NCBI RefSeq assembly: GCF_017826695.1
Contig: NZ_JAFFZW010000002.1
Coordinates: forward strand, 558,001 to 622,000
Direction of reading: 5' to 3'
DNA: 64,000 nt
From: Pseudomonas alliivorans
GTDB taxonomy: Bacteria > Pseudomonadota > Gammaproteobacteria > Pseudomonadales > Pseudomonadaceae
Position numbers and translations under genes: made by a program. The notes beneath the pieces were generated by a model that saw only the letters and a program-made list of their open reading frames with translations, was not told where the DNA came from and did not search any database. Below are positions 35,838-46,983 of the stretch, one piece after another (the stretch's first letter is position 1; each line of letters opens with the position of its first letter).

Positions 35838-36119
35838 ATGGCTAAAGCCACTGCGCGCCACATCCTTGTTTCGAGCGAAGAGAAGTGCAACGAACTCAAG
35901 GCACAGATCGAAGGCGGCGCTGATTTCGCTGAAATCGCCAAAGCCAACTCCACCTGCCCGTCCAGCCGCCAGGGCGGTGAACTGGGTTCGTTCGGTCCAG
36001 GCCAGATGGTCAAGGAATTCGACACCGTTGTGTTCAGCGCTCCGGTGAATACCGTTCAGGGTCCGGTCAAGACCCAGTTCGGCTACCACCTGCTGGAAGT
36101 GACCAGCCGTCAGGACTGA
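35838..36119 (+). CDS. ppiC: Parvulin-type peptidyl-prolyl isomerase PpiC (copy 1)
   Basis: A 93-residue cytoplasmic parvulin consisting of a single rotamase domain that speeds proline cis-trans isomerisation. Conserved are ATARHILVSSEEKC (first active-site His), STCPSSRQGGELGSFGPGQMVKEFD and the ending VKTQFGYHLLEVTSR (second His). AGGAG lies 10 bp before the ATG. A paralogue is at 46984. The intergenic poly-T upstream looks like part of the previous gene's 3' region. Confidence 0.92.
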   Translation: MAKATARHILVSSEEKCNELKAQIEGGADFAEIAKANSTCPSSRQGGELGSFGPGQMVKEFDTVVFSAPVNTVQGPVKTQFGYHLLEVTSRQD

Positions 36120-36273
36120 TCCTGTCGCACGGTTTTGCACGCGTTACCAAACGGTTCATCTTCGGATGGGCCGTTTTCGCAGGTGGCTTGGCGAATCAGG
36201 GATTTATCTGTAGAAGATACCGCTGTCTGCAATGCGACGCCGGGCGCTTCTACGGTCAATCGGGATTCGAGTA

Positions 36274-38136
36274 ATGCGTTTTGTTTTTTCTTCACTGATC
36301 GCCGCAACACTGGCCCTGGCCTCCTTTCCGCTGTTCGCCGCTCCGCAACACGCCCTGACCGTTTATGGTGAGCCCCCTCGCTACCCCGCCAATTTCCAGC
36401 ATTTCGATTACGTGAACCCTGATGCGCCGAAAGGTGGCAGCATGCGCCGCTCCGCCATCGAGATTGGTCAGTTCGATCACCTGATGCCCTTCACCGACAA
36501 GGGCATGGGCGTTTCGCAGATCAACGGCATGCTGTACTCGCCGCTGGCGGTGCGCTCGATGGACGAGCCCTACACCGTCTACGGGCTGGTGGCCGAGAAG
36601 ATGGAACGCAGCGCGGACGGGCTGTCCCTGCGCTTCTACCTGAACCCCAAGGCACGTTTTGCCGACGGGACAGCAATCACCGCCAACGATGTGAAATACA
36701 CCTACGAGCTGCTGATGACCCAGGGCAGCATGCAGTACCGGACCCAGTTCGAGGCGGTCAAAGGCCTGGAGGTCGAGTCGCCGACACAGATACGGTTCGA
36801 CTTCAAACACTCCGACAACCGTACCCTGCCCCTGGATCTGGCCTCGCTGCCGGTTTTTCCGGAACACTGGTGGAAGACCCGCGACTTCGCCAGTGGCGCA
36901 GGCTTTGAAGTGCCGCCGGGCAGCGGCCCATACAAGATCGCGCATGTCGATCCGGGTCGCACCATCACGTTCGAGCGTGATCCGGCATGGTGGGGCAAGG
37001 ACCTGCCGGTCAGCCGCGGTCTCTATAACTTCGACACGTTCAGCATCGAGTACTTCGGCGATATCGACGTCGCACGCCAGGTGCTCAAGGGCGGCGCCTA
37101 CGATTACAACCGGGAATTCTCCGCGACCGGCTATTCGATTCGCTACGATAGTCCGCAGTTGAACGACGGAAGATTGCAGAAGGCGCATCTGGCCAAGGGC
37201 GCTGTGCAAAGTTCTCAGGGTTTCGTGTTCAACCTGAGCCGGCGGATGTTTCAGGACCGACGCGTACGTCAGGCACTGTCGCTGCTCTGGGATTTCGAAT
37301 GGACCAACCGACAGATGATGCGCAACATGTATATCCGTCAGGACAGTTACTTTTCCAATTCCGATCTTGCCGCCACCGAACTGCCGACGACGGCAGAGCT
37401 GAAGATTCTCGAACCGTTGCGTGGCAAGGTGCCGGACCAGGTGTTCGACACCGTCTACAAGACGCCCAAGACCGATGGCACGGGCTTTATCCGCGACAAG
37501 CAACTGCAAGCCCTGGCATTGATGAAAGAAGCTGGCTGGACGCCAAAAGGCGATGAACTGGTCAACGCCGAAGGCCAGCCTTTCCGCTTCACGTTCCTCA
37601 ACGGCCAGACCGGTTTTGAACGCATGCTGCTGCCCTACAAGCGCAATCTTGCGCAGATCGGCATTCATTTCGACATTCGCCGGATAGACGCGGCGCAGTA
37701 CCTGAACCGGGTCATGGCCCGCGACTACGACATGATCGTCACCGGCTACCCGGTTTCCACCTCGCCGGGCTCGGAGCTGTACAACAGCTTTGGCTCGAAA
37801 GTGGCGATGGATCCGGGCTCGAGCAATTACATGACGCTGCAGGATCCGGCCGTGGATACGCTGATCGCCGGTCTGCTCAAGGCCGACAACAAGCAGACAA
37901 TGACCGACTATGCGCACTGCCTGGATCGCGTGCTGCAGTGGAATTATTACTGGATTCCCAACTATTACCCGCCGGGGTCCTCGACCGTGTGGTGGAACCG
38001 CTTCGGCATTCCGAAAGTTCAGGCCAGCAACAACGAAGCCATCGAAACCTGGTGGGAGGTCAGCCCCACGCCGCTGACCAACGAGCAATTCACCGCCAAG
38101 CGCGGCGCATCAGCCCTTGTTTCGGAGATGAAGTAG
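36274..38136 (+). CDS. yejA: Peptide ABC importer binding protein (YejA)
   Basis: A 620-residue periplasmic binding protein of the SBP_bac_5 family. I chose MRFVFSSLIAATLALASFPL at 36274, which gives a normal signal peptide; the ATG 14 codons earlier adds a basic extension. The YejA signature ALTVYGEPPRYPANFQHFDYVNPDAPKGGSM follows cleavage. Later segments include the GSGPYKIAHVDPGRTITFERDPAWWGKDLP strand. E. coli YejABEF imports microcin C and related peptides. It is first of a four-gene operon and the yejB ATG follows its stop directly. Confidence 0.93.
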   Translation: MRFVFSSLIAATLALASFPLFAAPQHALTVYGEPPRYPANFQHFDYVNPDAPKGGSMRRSAIEIGQFDHLMPFTDKGMGVSQINGMLYSPLAVRSMDEPYTVYGLVAEKMERSADGLSLRFYLNPKARFADGTAITANDVKYTYELLMTQGSMQYRTQFEAVKGLEVESPTQIRFDFKHSDNRTLPLDLASLPVFPEHWWKTRDFASGAGFEVPPGSGPYKIAHVDPGRTITFERDPAWWGKDLPVSRGLYNFDTFSIEYFGDIDVARQVLKGGAYDYNREFSATGYSIRYDSPQLNDGRLQKAHLAKGAVQSSQGFVFNLSRRMFQDRRVRQALSLLWDFEWTNRQMMRNMYIRQDSYFSNSDLAATELPTTAELKILEPLRGKVPDQVFDTVYKTPKTDGTGFIRDKQLQALALMKEAGWTPKGDELVNAEGQPFRFTFLNGQTGFERMLLPYKRNLAQIGIHFDIRRIDAAQYLNRVMARDYDMIVTGYPVSTSPGSELYNSFGSKVAMDPGSSNYMTLQDPAVDTLIAGLLKADNKQTMTDYAHCLDRVLQWNYYWIPNYYPPGSSTVWWNRFGIPKVQASNNEAIETWWEVSPTPLTNEQFTAKRGASALVSEMK

Positions 38137-39201
38137 ATGCTCGGCTACATTCTGCGGCGTCTGCTGCTGATCATCCCGACCTTGTTGTGCATTCTGCTGG
38201 TCAACTTCTTCATCGTGCAGGCGGCACCCGGCGGCCCGGTGGAACAAGCCATCGCACGACTGCAGGGCATTGGCGGCACCACGGCCGGTGCCAGCGCCTC
38301 CGAGTCGACTGGTGCCGGGCAATCCAGAGCGTCTCGAGGACTGGACCCGAAGCTGATCAAGGAAATAGAGCATCAATACGGTTTCGACAAGCCACTGCAT
38401 GAACGGCTGTGGCTGATGCTCAAGAACTACGCGCAACTGGACTTCGGCAACAGCTTCTTTCGCGGCGCGACGGTCACCGATCTGATTCTGCAGAAGATGC
38501 CGGTGTCCATTTCCCTGGGACTCTGGGCGACGCTTCTGACCTACCTGGTATCGATCCCATTGGGCATTCGCAAGGCCGTCAAACACGGCAGCCAGTTCGA
38601 CATCTGGAGCAGCACAGCGATCATCATCGGTTACGCGACGCCCGCGTTTCTGTTCGCCATGCTGTTGATCGTGGTGTTCTGTGGCGGAACCTCCCTGAGC
38701 TGGTTCCCGGTGCGAGGGCTGGTCTCGGATGACTTCGATCAGCTATCGACGCCGGGCAAGATCGCCGATTACTTTTGGCATCTGGTACTGCCGGTATCGG
38801 CGCTGGTCATCGGCGGTTTCGCCTCGCTGACCTTGCTGACCAAACACTCGTTTCTCAACGAGATCACCCGCCAATACGTGATTACCGCCCGAGCGAAGGG
38901 CATGAGCGAACGGCGTGTGCTTTATGGCCATGTGTTTCGCAATGCGATGCTACTCGTGGTGTCTGGCATTCCGCAGGCATTTATCAGCGTGTTCTTTGCA
39001 GGATCGCTGCTGATCGAAGTAATTTTCTCGCTCGACGGTCTGGGCCGCATGAGTTACGAAGCCGCCGTTTCCCGGGACTATCCGGTGGTGTTCGGCTCGC
39101 TGTTCATATTCACGCTGTTCGGGCTGCTGATCAAACTGGTGGGGGATGTCTGCTACACCCTGGTCGATCCCAGAATTGACTTCAACGCGAGGACGGCATG
39201 A
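38137..39201 (+). CDS. yejB: Peptide ABC importer permease (YejB)
   Basis: A 354-residue DppB/OppB-type inner-membrane permease. It starts [39 protein letters not shown], with the family's N-terminal helix and the PGGP element. The EAA loop region around [23 protein letters not shown] (about 248-270) contacts the ATPase. The ATG follows the yejA stop with no gap, and its stop overlaps the yejE start, so the genes are coupled. Confidence 0.94.
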   Translation: MLGYILRRLLLIIPTLLCILLVNFFIVQAAPGGPVEQAIARLQGIGGTTAGASASESTGAGQSRASRGLDPKLIKEIEHQYGFDKPLHERLWLMLKNYAQLDFGNSFFRGATVTDLILQKMPVSISLGLWATLLTYLVSIPLGIRKAVKHGSQFDIWSSTAIIIGYATPAFLFAMLLIVVFCGGTSLSWFPVRGLVSDDFDQLSTPGKIADYFWHLVLPVSALVIGGFASLTLLTKHSFLNEITRQYVITARAKGMSERRVLYGHVFRNAMLLVVSGIPQAFISVFFAGSLLIEVIFSLDGLGRMSYEAAVSRDYPVVFGSLFIFTLFGLLIKLVGDVCYTLVDPRIDFNARTA

Positions 39202-40223
39202 TGCGCAGTCTTTCTCCGCTTGCCCGTCGCCGCCTGGAGCGTTTTCGTGGCAATCGCCGCGGCTGGTGGTCGCTCTGGCTGTTCTGTGCCCTCTTCGCCC
39301 TCACGCTGGGCGGCGAGCTGATCGCCAATGACAAGCCGCTGGTGGTCAGCTACCAGCACTCGTTGTATTTCCCGGTGCTCAAGCGTTACACCGAGCAGCA
39401 GTTCGGAGGCGAGCTGCCGTTCCAGCCGGACTACCGCAGCGACTATGTGCGCCGGTTGATCGACAAGGGGGATGGCTGGATGCTGTTTCCACCCATCCCG
39501 TTCAGCGACGACACGCCCAACTACGAATTGACCATCCCCGCGCCCAGCCCGCCGTCCGCGACCAACTGGCTGGGCACTGACGATCAGGCCCGCGATGTAC
39601 TGGCTCGTGTCATCTTCGGCGCTCGCGTGTCGATTCTGTTTGCACTGGCACTGACCTTCATCAGCGCCTTGATCGGCATCACCGCAGGCGCGCTTCAGGG
39701 GTATTACGGCGGCTGGGTGGATTTGCTTGGCCAGCGGCTGCTGGAAGTCTGGTCGGGCCTGCCGGTGTTGTACCTGCTGATTATCCTCTCAGGCTTTGTC
39801 GAGCCGGACTTCTGGTGGTTGCTGGGCATCATGGCGTTGTTTTCCTGGCTGACGCTGGTGGACGTGGTGCGTGCCGAGTTTCTGCGTGGCCGAAATCTGG
39901 AATACGTCAAAGCCGCACGCGCCCTGGGGCTGAGCGACCGGACGGTGATTTTGCGCCACATCCTGCCCAACGCCATGAACGCCACGCTCAGCTATCTGCC
40001 GTTCATTCTCACGGGCGCTATTTCGACCCTGACAGCACTGGATTTCCTTGGCTTCGGCATGCCCGCAGGCAGTGCGTCACTGGGCGAGCTGATCGCTCAG
40101 GGCAAGCAGAACCTGCAGGCGCCCTGGCTGGGACTGACAGCATTCTTCGCCCTCGCCCTGATCCTCACGTTGCTGGTGTTCATTGGCGAGGCGTTGCGCG
40201 ATGCCTTCGACCCGAGGTCCTGA
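39198..40223 (+). CDS. yejE: Peptide ABC importer permease (YejE)
   Basis: A 341-residue DppC-type permease. An OppC-type N-terminal domain (about 1-120) has the YejE-type extra segment [28 protein letters not shown]. The transmembrane core follows with [26 protein letters not shown] and the EAA loop [27 protein letters not shown] near 235. Its start overlaps yejB by 4 bp. Its stop is 1 bp before yejF. Confidence 0.94.
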   Translation: MMRSLSPLARRRLERFRGNRRGWWSLWLFCALFALTLGGELIANDKPLVVSYQHSLYFPVLKRYTEQQFGGELPFQPDYRSDYVRRLIDKGDGWMLFPPIPFSDDTPNYELTIPAPSPPSATNWLGTDDQARDVLARVIFGARVSILFALALTFISALIGITAGALQGYYGGWVDLLGQRLLEVWSGLPVLYLLIILSGFVEPDFWWLLGIMALFSWLTLVDVVRAEFLRGRNLEYVKAARALGLSDRTVILRHILPNAMNATLSYLPFILTGAISTLTALDFLGFGMPAGSASLGELIAQGKQNLQAPWLGLTAFFALALILTLLVFIGEALRDAFDPRS

Positions 40224-40224
40224 C

Positions 40225-41808
<1,584 letters not shown>

Positions 41809-41867
41809 TCATGTGAAAAAAGGGCAGTCTGTGCGGCCAGGCGCCCGCTTCTGACGGAACACCCCCC

Positions 41868-43280
41868 ATGAACGACAATAATCTCAACGACTATCAAAGC
41901 ATCCGGCGCCTGGCTATCCGCTCGCTGTTCGAAATCATCGAGCAATCCAGCGAAGGGACAGTCATCGTCGACAAGGACGCACGCATCGTCTGGATCAACG
42001 AGCGGTATGCACGGCGTTTCGGGTTGCAGGACCCGACGCTGGCCATCGGGCAGCCGTGCGAAAACGTGATACCGGGCAGCCTGCTGCGTCAGGTGGCGAG
42101 CGACGGACAGCCCATCCTGCTGGATATGATGGACACCGCCAAGGACCCGCTGGTGGTCATGCGCCTGCCCATCCACGATGACGTGGGAGGACTGATCGGT
42201 GCCATCGGGTTTGCGCTGTTCGACCAGTTGCAGACGCTGTCTCCCCTGCTCACCCGCTACCTGAGCATGCAACAGGAACTGGCCACCACACGCTCGCTGC
42301 TCAAGGCCCGTCAGGCCAAATACAGCTTCGCGCACTTCATCGGCACCAGCGAGGCGTCGCTGGAGGTCAAGCGCCGCGCCAGACGTGGCGCCAATACTCA
42401 GTCAACGGTATTGCTGCTGGGCGAAACCGGCACTGGCAAGGAGCTGCTCGCTCACGCCATTCACAACGCGTCGCCCCGAGCCGGCAAGCCATTCGTGAGC
42501 ATCAACAGCGCTGCGATCCCGGAAAACCTGCTGGAGGCAGAGTTCTTCGGCACCGCGCCCGGTGCTTTCACCGGTGCCGACCGCAAGGGACGCCCCGGAA
42601 AACTGAAAATCGCTCAGGGCGGCACGCTGTTTCTCGACGAGATCGGAGACATGCCGCTGGCCCTGCAAAGCAAACTGCTGCGCGTACTGCAGGAAAAGGA
42701 ATACGAGCCGGTGGGCTCCAACGAAGTCTTTCAGAGCGACGTTCGCCTGATCGCGGCAACGTCCACTGACCTTGAAGCTGCCATCCAGTGCGGTGAATTT
42801 CGCGCCGACCTTTACTACCGCCTGAGCGTACTGCCGATCAAAGTGCCGCCTCTGCGCGATCGCCTGGAAGACCTCCCGGCGCTCAGTGAGGCGATTCTGG
42901 AGGAGCTACGCAGCCATCATGAGCTGGAAAGCGAAGCGCTGGGGGTTCTCGCCCGGCATGCCTGGCCTGGCAATATCCGTGAGTTGCGCAATGTACTGGA
43001 GCGTGCCGCGCTACTGAGTGACGAGTCCTTGCTGACCGCTGCGGACATTCAGGCGGCCATCGGAACGCTGATACCGTTGAAGACGACCGCTGCAAGTGTC
43101 GCCAGTCCTGTGCAACAGGAAACCTTCACCGAGGCGCGCCGGCGTTTCGACCGGCACCTGATCGAAACCACCCTGCGCCAGTGCGCGGGCAGCGTTGTGC
43201 TGGCGGCCAGTCAGCTTGGCCTGGGTCGCTCCACTCTCTACAAGAAAATGGCGACCTTGGGCATTGCCGAGTCTCCCTAA
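41868..43280 (+). CDS. hbcR: Sigma-54-dependent activator of 3-hydroxybutyrate catabolism (HbcR-like)
   Basis: A 470-residue enhancer-binding protein: PAS-like domain (about 20-120, SSEGTVIVDKDARIVWINERYARRFGL) and AAA+ domain with Walker A GETGTGKE near 184. The sigma-54 contact loop GAFTGA (about 229-234) is intact, and a Fis-type HTH lies at the end (AASQLGLGRSTLYKKM). The order activator, GntP permease, 3-hydroxybutyrate dehydrogenase matches P. aeruginosa hbcR-PA2004-bdhA, where HbcR with RpoN activates those genes; the assignment rests on that knowledge. A sigma-54 promoter and inverted repeat lie before the permease. A 15-bp perfect hairpin overlaps its stop. Confidence 0.88.
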   Translation: MNDNNLNDYQSIRRLAIRSLFEIIEQSSEGTVIVDKDARIVWINERYARRFGLQDPTLAIGQPCENVIPGSLLRQVASDGQPILLDMMDTAKDPLVVMRLPIHDDVGGLIGAIGFALFDQLQTLSPLLTRYLSMQQELATTRSLLKARQAKYSFAHFIGTSEASLEVKRRARRGANTQSTVLLLGETGTGKELLAHAIHNASPRAGKPFVSINSAAIPENLLEAEFFGTAPGAFTGADRKGRPGKLKIAQGGTLFLDEIGDMPLALQSKLLRVLQEKEYEPVGSNEVFQSDVRLIAATSTDLEAAIQCGEFRADLYYRLSVLPIKVPPLRDRLEDLPALSEAILEELRSHHELESEALGVLARHAWPGNIRELRNVLERAALLSDESLLTAADIQAAIGTLIPLKTTAASVASPVQQETFTEARRRFDRHLIETTLRQCAGSVVLAASQLGLGRSTLYKKMATLGIAESP

Positions 43281-43305
43281 AGAGACATCGGTCTCTTTAG
43301 GGAGA
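43272..43305 (+). repeat. Perfect 15-bp hairpin overlapping the activator stop codon
   Basis: TCTCCCTAAAGAGAC (43272-43286) and GTCTCTTTAGGGAGA (43291-43305) pair completely around ATCG. The stop TAA (43278-43280) is inside the left arm. No T-run follows directly. Confidence 0.85.
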
Positions 43306-43317
43306 TAACGCCGAGCA

Positions 43318-43339
43318 GCCCGCAATCGGGCGTTTTTTT
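43318..43339 (+). terminator. Terminator between the activator and the permease
   Basis: GCCCG-CAAT-CGGGC followed by G and seven T, just after the long hairpin. It separates the activator transcript from the sigma-54-driven operon. Confidence 0.8.
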
Positions 43340-43372
43340 GGCCCATTGAACGCCGCCTGGCTGGCTGAAGCC

Positions 43373-43398
43373 TGTCTATCTGTCTCGATTTGTAGACA
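43373..43398. promoter_or_regulatory. Probable HbcR-type activator site
   Basis: TGTCTA (43373-43378) and TAGACA (43393-43398) form an inverted repeat with 14 bp between. It sits about 75 bp behind the sigma-54 promoter, a normal enhancer position. Confidence 0.6.
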
Positions 43399-43460
43399 TA
43401 GAACCTGCCTGCATTTCAGTTCGACTCAAAATTTCCATACATTTCAATACGTTGCTCACA

Positions 43461-43476
43461 TGGCACGAAACCCGCT
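43461..43476 (+). promoter_or_regulatory. Sigma-54 promoter of the permease-dehydrogenase operon
   Basis: TGGCACGAAACCCGCT matches TGGCACG-N4-TTGCT with two differences. The GG (43462-43463) and GC (43474-43475) are 10 bp apart. The predicted start near 43487 is about 45 bp before the ATG. Confidence 0.85.
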
Positions 43477-43532
43477 ATGTCGACTGAAGCTGTTCCGGTT
43501 TCATTAAAAACAATAACAACAGGAGACACCTG

Positions 43533-44924
43533 ATGAGCGTCCTCATCGCACTGGCAGCGCTTGCGCTGTTGATGCTTGCCGCCTACCGCGGCTACAGCGT
43601 CATTCTTTTCGCCCCCATCGCGGCCCTGGGCGCTGTGCTGCTGACTGATCCCTCGGCGGTGGCCCCGGCCTTCACCGGGGTGTTCATGGACAAGATGGTC
43701 GGCTTCATCAAGCTGTATTTCCCGGTTTTTCTGCTGGGCGCAGTGTTTGGCAAGCTGATCGAGCTGTCCGGGTTCTCGCGCTCCATTGTGGCGGCCGCCA
43801 TCGGTGTGCTCGGCACACGCCAGGCCATGCTGGTGATCGTGCTGGTCTGCGCGCTGCTGACCTACGGCGGCGTTTCACTGTTCGTGGTGGTGTTTGCGGT
43901 CTATCCATTCGCCGCGGAGATGTTCAGGCAGAGCAATATCCCCAAACGCCTCATTCCGGCCACCATCGCGCTGGGCGCGTTCTCGTTCACCATGGACGCC
44001 CTGCCCGGCACGCCGCAGATTCAAAACATCATCCCGACCGCCTTCTTCAACACGACCGCATGGGCGGCCCCCTGGCTTGGGCTCATTGGCACGATCTTCG
44101 TGTTCAGCGCAGGCATGCTCTACCTGCAGCGCCAGCGCAACAAGGCGCAAGATGCTGGCGAAGGCTACGGCACGCAATTGCGCAACGAACCCGAGACTGC
44201 GCCTGACCTCAAGTTGCCCAATCCCTGGCTGGCCCTGTCACCGCTGGTGGCCGTGGGCATCATGAACCTGCTGTTCACCTGGTGGATTCCGCAGTGGTAT
44301 GGCAAGACCCACACCCTCGCGCTGCCAGGCATGGCGGCACCCGTGCAGACCGAAGTGGCCAAGGTCACGGCCATCTGGGCGGTCGAAGCGGCGCTGCTGG
44401 TGGGCATTCTGATGGTGCTGATCTTCGGCTTCCGAGCCATTCGAAGCAGGCTCGCAGAAGGCACCAAGAGCGCAGTGAGCGGCGCACTGCTGGCCGCCAT
44501 GAACACCGCCTCCGAGTACGGCTTCGGCGCAGTCATCGCCTCACTGCCGGGGTTTCTGGTGCTGGCCAATGGTCTCAAGAGCATCCCCAACCCACTGGTC
44601 AACGAGGCGATCACCGTGACGCTGCTGGCCGGCATCACGGGCTCCGCGTCGGGCGGCATGAGCATTGCCCTGGCCGCCATGTCGCAAGAGTTCATCGCCG
44701 CCGCCAACGCCGCGAACATTCCGCTGGAGGTTCTGCACCGGGTCGCCGCCATGGCCAGCGGCGGCATGGACACACTCCCGCACAACGGCGCAGTGATCAC
44801 TTTGCTGGCGGTGACGGGGCTGACCCACCGCGAGGCCTACAAGGATATTTTCGGCATCACATTGATCAAGACGCTGGCGGTATTCGTCGTCATCGCAACG
44901 TTCTATGCCACTGGCATCGTGTAA
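43533..44924 (+). CDS. GntP-family permease, probable 3-hydroxybutyrate uptake
   Basis: A 463-residue gluconate/proton-symporter-type permease with about 12 hydrophobic segments. Typical stretches are FFNTTAWAAPWLGLIGTIFVFSAGM, the conserved ASEYGFGAVIASLPGFLVLANGL near residue 325, and the re-entrant GITGSASGGMSIALAAMSQEFIAAANAANIPLEVLHRVAAMASGGMDTLPHNGAVITLL motif near 370-425. It has AGGAG 7 bp before the start. The dehydrogenase gene starts 10 bp downstream. Co-transcription and the P. aeruginosa parallel suggest 3-hydroxybutyrate or a related hydroxy acid as substrate. Confidence 0.88.
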   Translation: MSVLIALAALALLMLAAYRGYSVILFAPIAALGAVLLTDPSAVAPAFTGVFMDKMVGFIKLYFPVFLLGAVFGKLIELSGFSRSIVAAAIGVLGTRQAMLVIVLVCALLTYGGVSLFVVVFAVYPFAAEMFRQSNIPKRLIPATIALGAFSFTMDALPGTPQIQNIIPTAFFNTTAWAAPWLGLIGTIFVFSAGMLYLQRQRNKAQDAGEGYGTQLRNEPETAPDLKLPNPWLALSPLVAVGIMNLLFTWWIPQWYGKTHTLALPGMAAPVQTEVAKVTAIWAVEAALLVGILMVLIFGFRAIRSRLAEGTKSAVSGALLAAMNTASEYGFGAVIASLPGFLVLANGLKSIPNPLVNEAITVTLLAGITGSASGGMSIALAAMSQEFIAAANAANIPLEVLHRVAAMASGGMDTLPHNGAVITLLAVTGLTHREAYKDIFGITLIKTLAVFVVIATFYATGIV

Positions 44925-44934
44925 GGAATCGATT

Positions 44935-45693
44935 ATGAATCTGCAAAGCAAAACCGCTCTGGTGACAGGCTCCACCAGCGGCATTGGTCTGGGTATCGCG
45001 CTCGAACTGGCCAAGGCGGGCGCCGACGTGATCCTCAACGGCTTTGGTGACACGTCCGAGGTGATCAGCCAGATCGAACAGGCTGGCGGCAAGGTCGGCC
45101 ACCATCCTGCCGATGTGAGTGATCCTGCGCAGATCGCGGACATGATCGCCTACGCCGAGCGTGAGTTCGGCGGCGTCGACATTCTGGTCAATAACGCAGG
45201 TATTCAGCACGTCAGCAGTGTCGAGGAGTTTCCGGTCGAGCGCTGGGATTCGATCCTCGCCATCAACCTGTCCTCTGTGTTCCACACCACGCGCCTCAGC
45301 CTGCCAGGCATGAGCAGAAAAGGCTGGGGGCGGATCATCAACATCGCTTCAGTACACGGTCTGGTCGGTTCAACCGGCAAGGCGGCGTACGTGGCGGCCA
45401 AGCATGGCGTGATCGGCCTGACCAAGGTTGTGGCGCTGGAAACCGCATCCACCCAGATCACCTGCAACGCCATCTGTCCTGGATGGGTGTTGACGCCATT
45501 GGTACAGCAGCAGATCGACAAGCGAGGGGGGACCGAGCAGGCGCGATACGACCTGCTGGCGGAAAAGCAGCCGTCGCTGGATTTCGTCACGCCGCAACAA
45601 CTGGGTGAACTGGCGCTCTTCCTGTGCAGCGATGCGGCCGTTCAAGTGCGCGGTGCGGCCTGGAACGTTGACGGCGGCTGGCTGGCCCAGTGA
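44935..45693 (+). CDS. hbdH: 3-hydroxybutyrate dehydrogenase
   Basis: A 252-residue short-chain dehydrogenase oxidising D-3-hydroxybutyrate to acetoacetate with NAD+. I chose MNLQSKTALVTG at 44935 with AAGGA 8 bp upstream. The cofactor motif TGSTSGIGLGIALELA is at about 9-24, NNAG near 88 and the catalytic IINIASVHGLVGSTGKAAYVAAKHG near residue 138-160 (Ser, Tyr, Lys). The WVLTPLVQQQIDKR segment near 184 is typical of HBDH. It is second in the sigma-54 operon. It is convergent with the next gene, 12 bp apart. Confidence 0.92.
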   Translation: MNLQSKTALVTGSTSGIGLGIALELAKAGADVILNGFGDTSEVISQIEQAGGKVGHHPADVSDPAQIADMIAYAEREFGGVDILVNNAGIQHVSSVEEFPVERWDSILAINLSSVFHTTRLSLPGMSRKGWGRIINIASVHGLVGSTGKAAYVAAKHGVIGLTKVVALETASTQITCNAICPGWVLTPLVQQQIDKRGGTEQARYDLLAEKQPSLDFVTPQQLGELALFLCSDAAVQVRGAAWNVDGGWLAQ

Positions 45694-45705
45694 CAGCCTT
45701 GCCCG

Positions 45706-46872
45706 TCAGTTCTGGGACGGGGGCTCGTCGTCGACCAGCCCCCACTCGACCATGCTCGGTTTAGCCGCGCCGATCGGTGCAGCAGGCGCTGTCGTCAAGG
45801 CGTTCACCCCATTTTCGCCGTGCAGCTTGAGGCGCAGCCTTACGTTATTCTGCGAATCCGCATGTTTCAGCGCTTCCTCTTCGCTGATAGCGCCCTCCAC
45901 CGCAAGGTTGAACAGCGCGGTGTCGAAGGTCTGCATGCCGAGGCTGCCGGACTTCTCCATGATCCCTTTGAGCTCGTTCAACTGGTTGCGCTGGATCAGA
46001 TCACGAATGGTCGGCGTCCCCATCATCACCTCCACCGCTGCACGGCGCTTGCCATCCGGGGTTTTGACCAGACGCTGAGACACGAACGCCTTGAGGTTGT
46101 TGCCCAGGTCATGCAGCAGTTGCGGACGGCGTTCTTCCGGGAAGAAATTGATGATTCGGTCCAGCGCCTGGTTGGCGTTATTGGCGTGCAGAGTCGAAAT
46201 CGCCAGGTGCCCGGTGTCGGCGAACGCCAGCGCGTGCTCCATGGTTTCGCGGTCACGAATCTCACCGATCAGAATCACATCCGGGGCCTGGCGCAGGGTG
46301 TTTTTCAGCGCCGCCCTGAAACTGCGGGTGTCGACGCCCACTTCCCGCTGATTGACGATGGATTTCTTGTGCCGGTGAATGAATTCGACCGGGTCTTCGA
46401 TGGTGATGATATGGCCGCTGGCGTTACGGTTGCGATAGTCGATCAAGGCCGCCAGCGAGGTGGATTTACCCGAGCCGGTGGCACCGACGAACAGTACAAG
46501 GCCGTGCTTTTCCATGATCACATCCAGCAGGACCGGCGGCAGATACAGGTCTTCGAAGCGCGGGATGTCCAGCTTGATGTTACGCGCGACGATCGACACT
46601 TCATTGCGCTGCATGAAGATATTGATCCGGAAACGCCCGATGCCGGCCAGTGAGACGGCGAGGTTCATTTCCAGCTCTCGCAGAAACTCCAGTTTCTGCT
46701 CTTCGTCCATCAGGCCCTGAGCAATCTTCGCCACTTCGCCCGGCTTGAGAGTTTCGGTGCCGAGCGGTTTGAGCACGCCATTGAATTTGGCGCAGGGCGG
46801 CGCTCCAGTGGAAAGATAGAGGTCCGATCCGTCCTGACTGGCCAGAATCTTCAACAACGCCGGGAAATCCAT
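45706..46872 (-). CDS. PilT/PilU-family type IV pilus retraction ATPase
   Basis: A 388-residue hexameric motor ATPase. Walker A GATGSGKSTS is near 131, the Asp box ISIEDPVEF-type HIITIEDPVEFIHRH near 155, Walker B LIGEIRD near 203 and the His box STLHANNANQALD near 227. The C-terminus differs from PilT and PilU, so this looks like a third paralogue, but that call needs a tree. The start is the inner ATG at 46872; a GTG two codons earlier is possible. No pilus genes adjoin. Adjacent genes are a parvulin and phosphoglucomutase. Confidence 0.85.
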   Translation of the reverse strand: MDFPALLKILASQDGSDLYLSTGAPPCAKFNGVLKPLGTETLKPGEVAKIAQGLMDEEQKLEFLRELEMNLAVSLAGIGRFRINIFMQRNEVSIVARNIKLDIPRFEDLYLPPVLLDVIMEKHGLVLFVGATGSGKSTSLAALIDYRNRNASGHIITIEDPVEFIHRHKKSIVNQREVGVDTRSFRAALKNTLRQAPDVILIGEIRDRETMEHALAFADTGHLAISTLHANNANQALDRIINFFPEERRPQLLHDLGNNLKAFVSQRLVKTPDGKRRAAVEVMMGTPTIRDLIQRNQLNELKGIMEKSGSLGMQTFDTALFNLAVEGAISEEEALKHADSQNNVRLRLKLHGENGVNALTTAPAAPIGAAKPSMVEWGLVDDEPPSQN

Positions 46873-46983
46873 AATCACTACCGTACGAAATCAGGGTGGA
46901 AAAACGTTTGCCTGTCGCCTGAGCGCCAGATGCGGCAAGGACAGGCATAATGGCAGGCTTTTACAGTTGCTGGATATCGAGAC

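Noticed and set aside
36292..38088. A 598-residue open frame on the minus strand
   Set aside because: It is antisense to yejA, which has a signal peptide and family signature. Rejected as a shadow.
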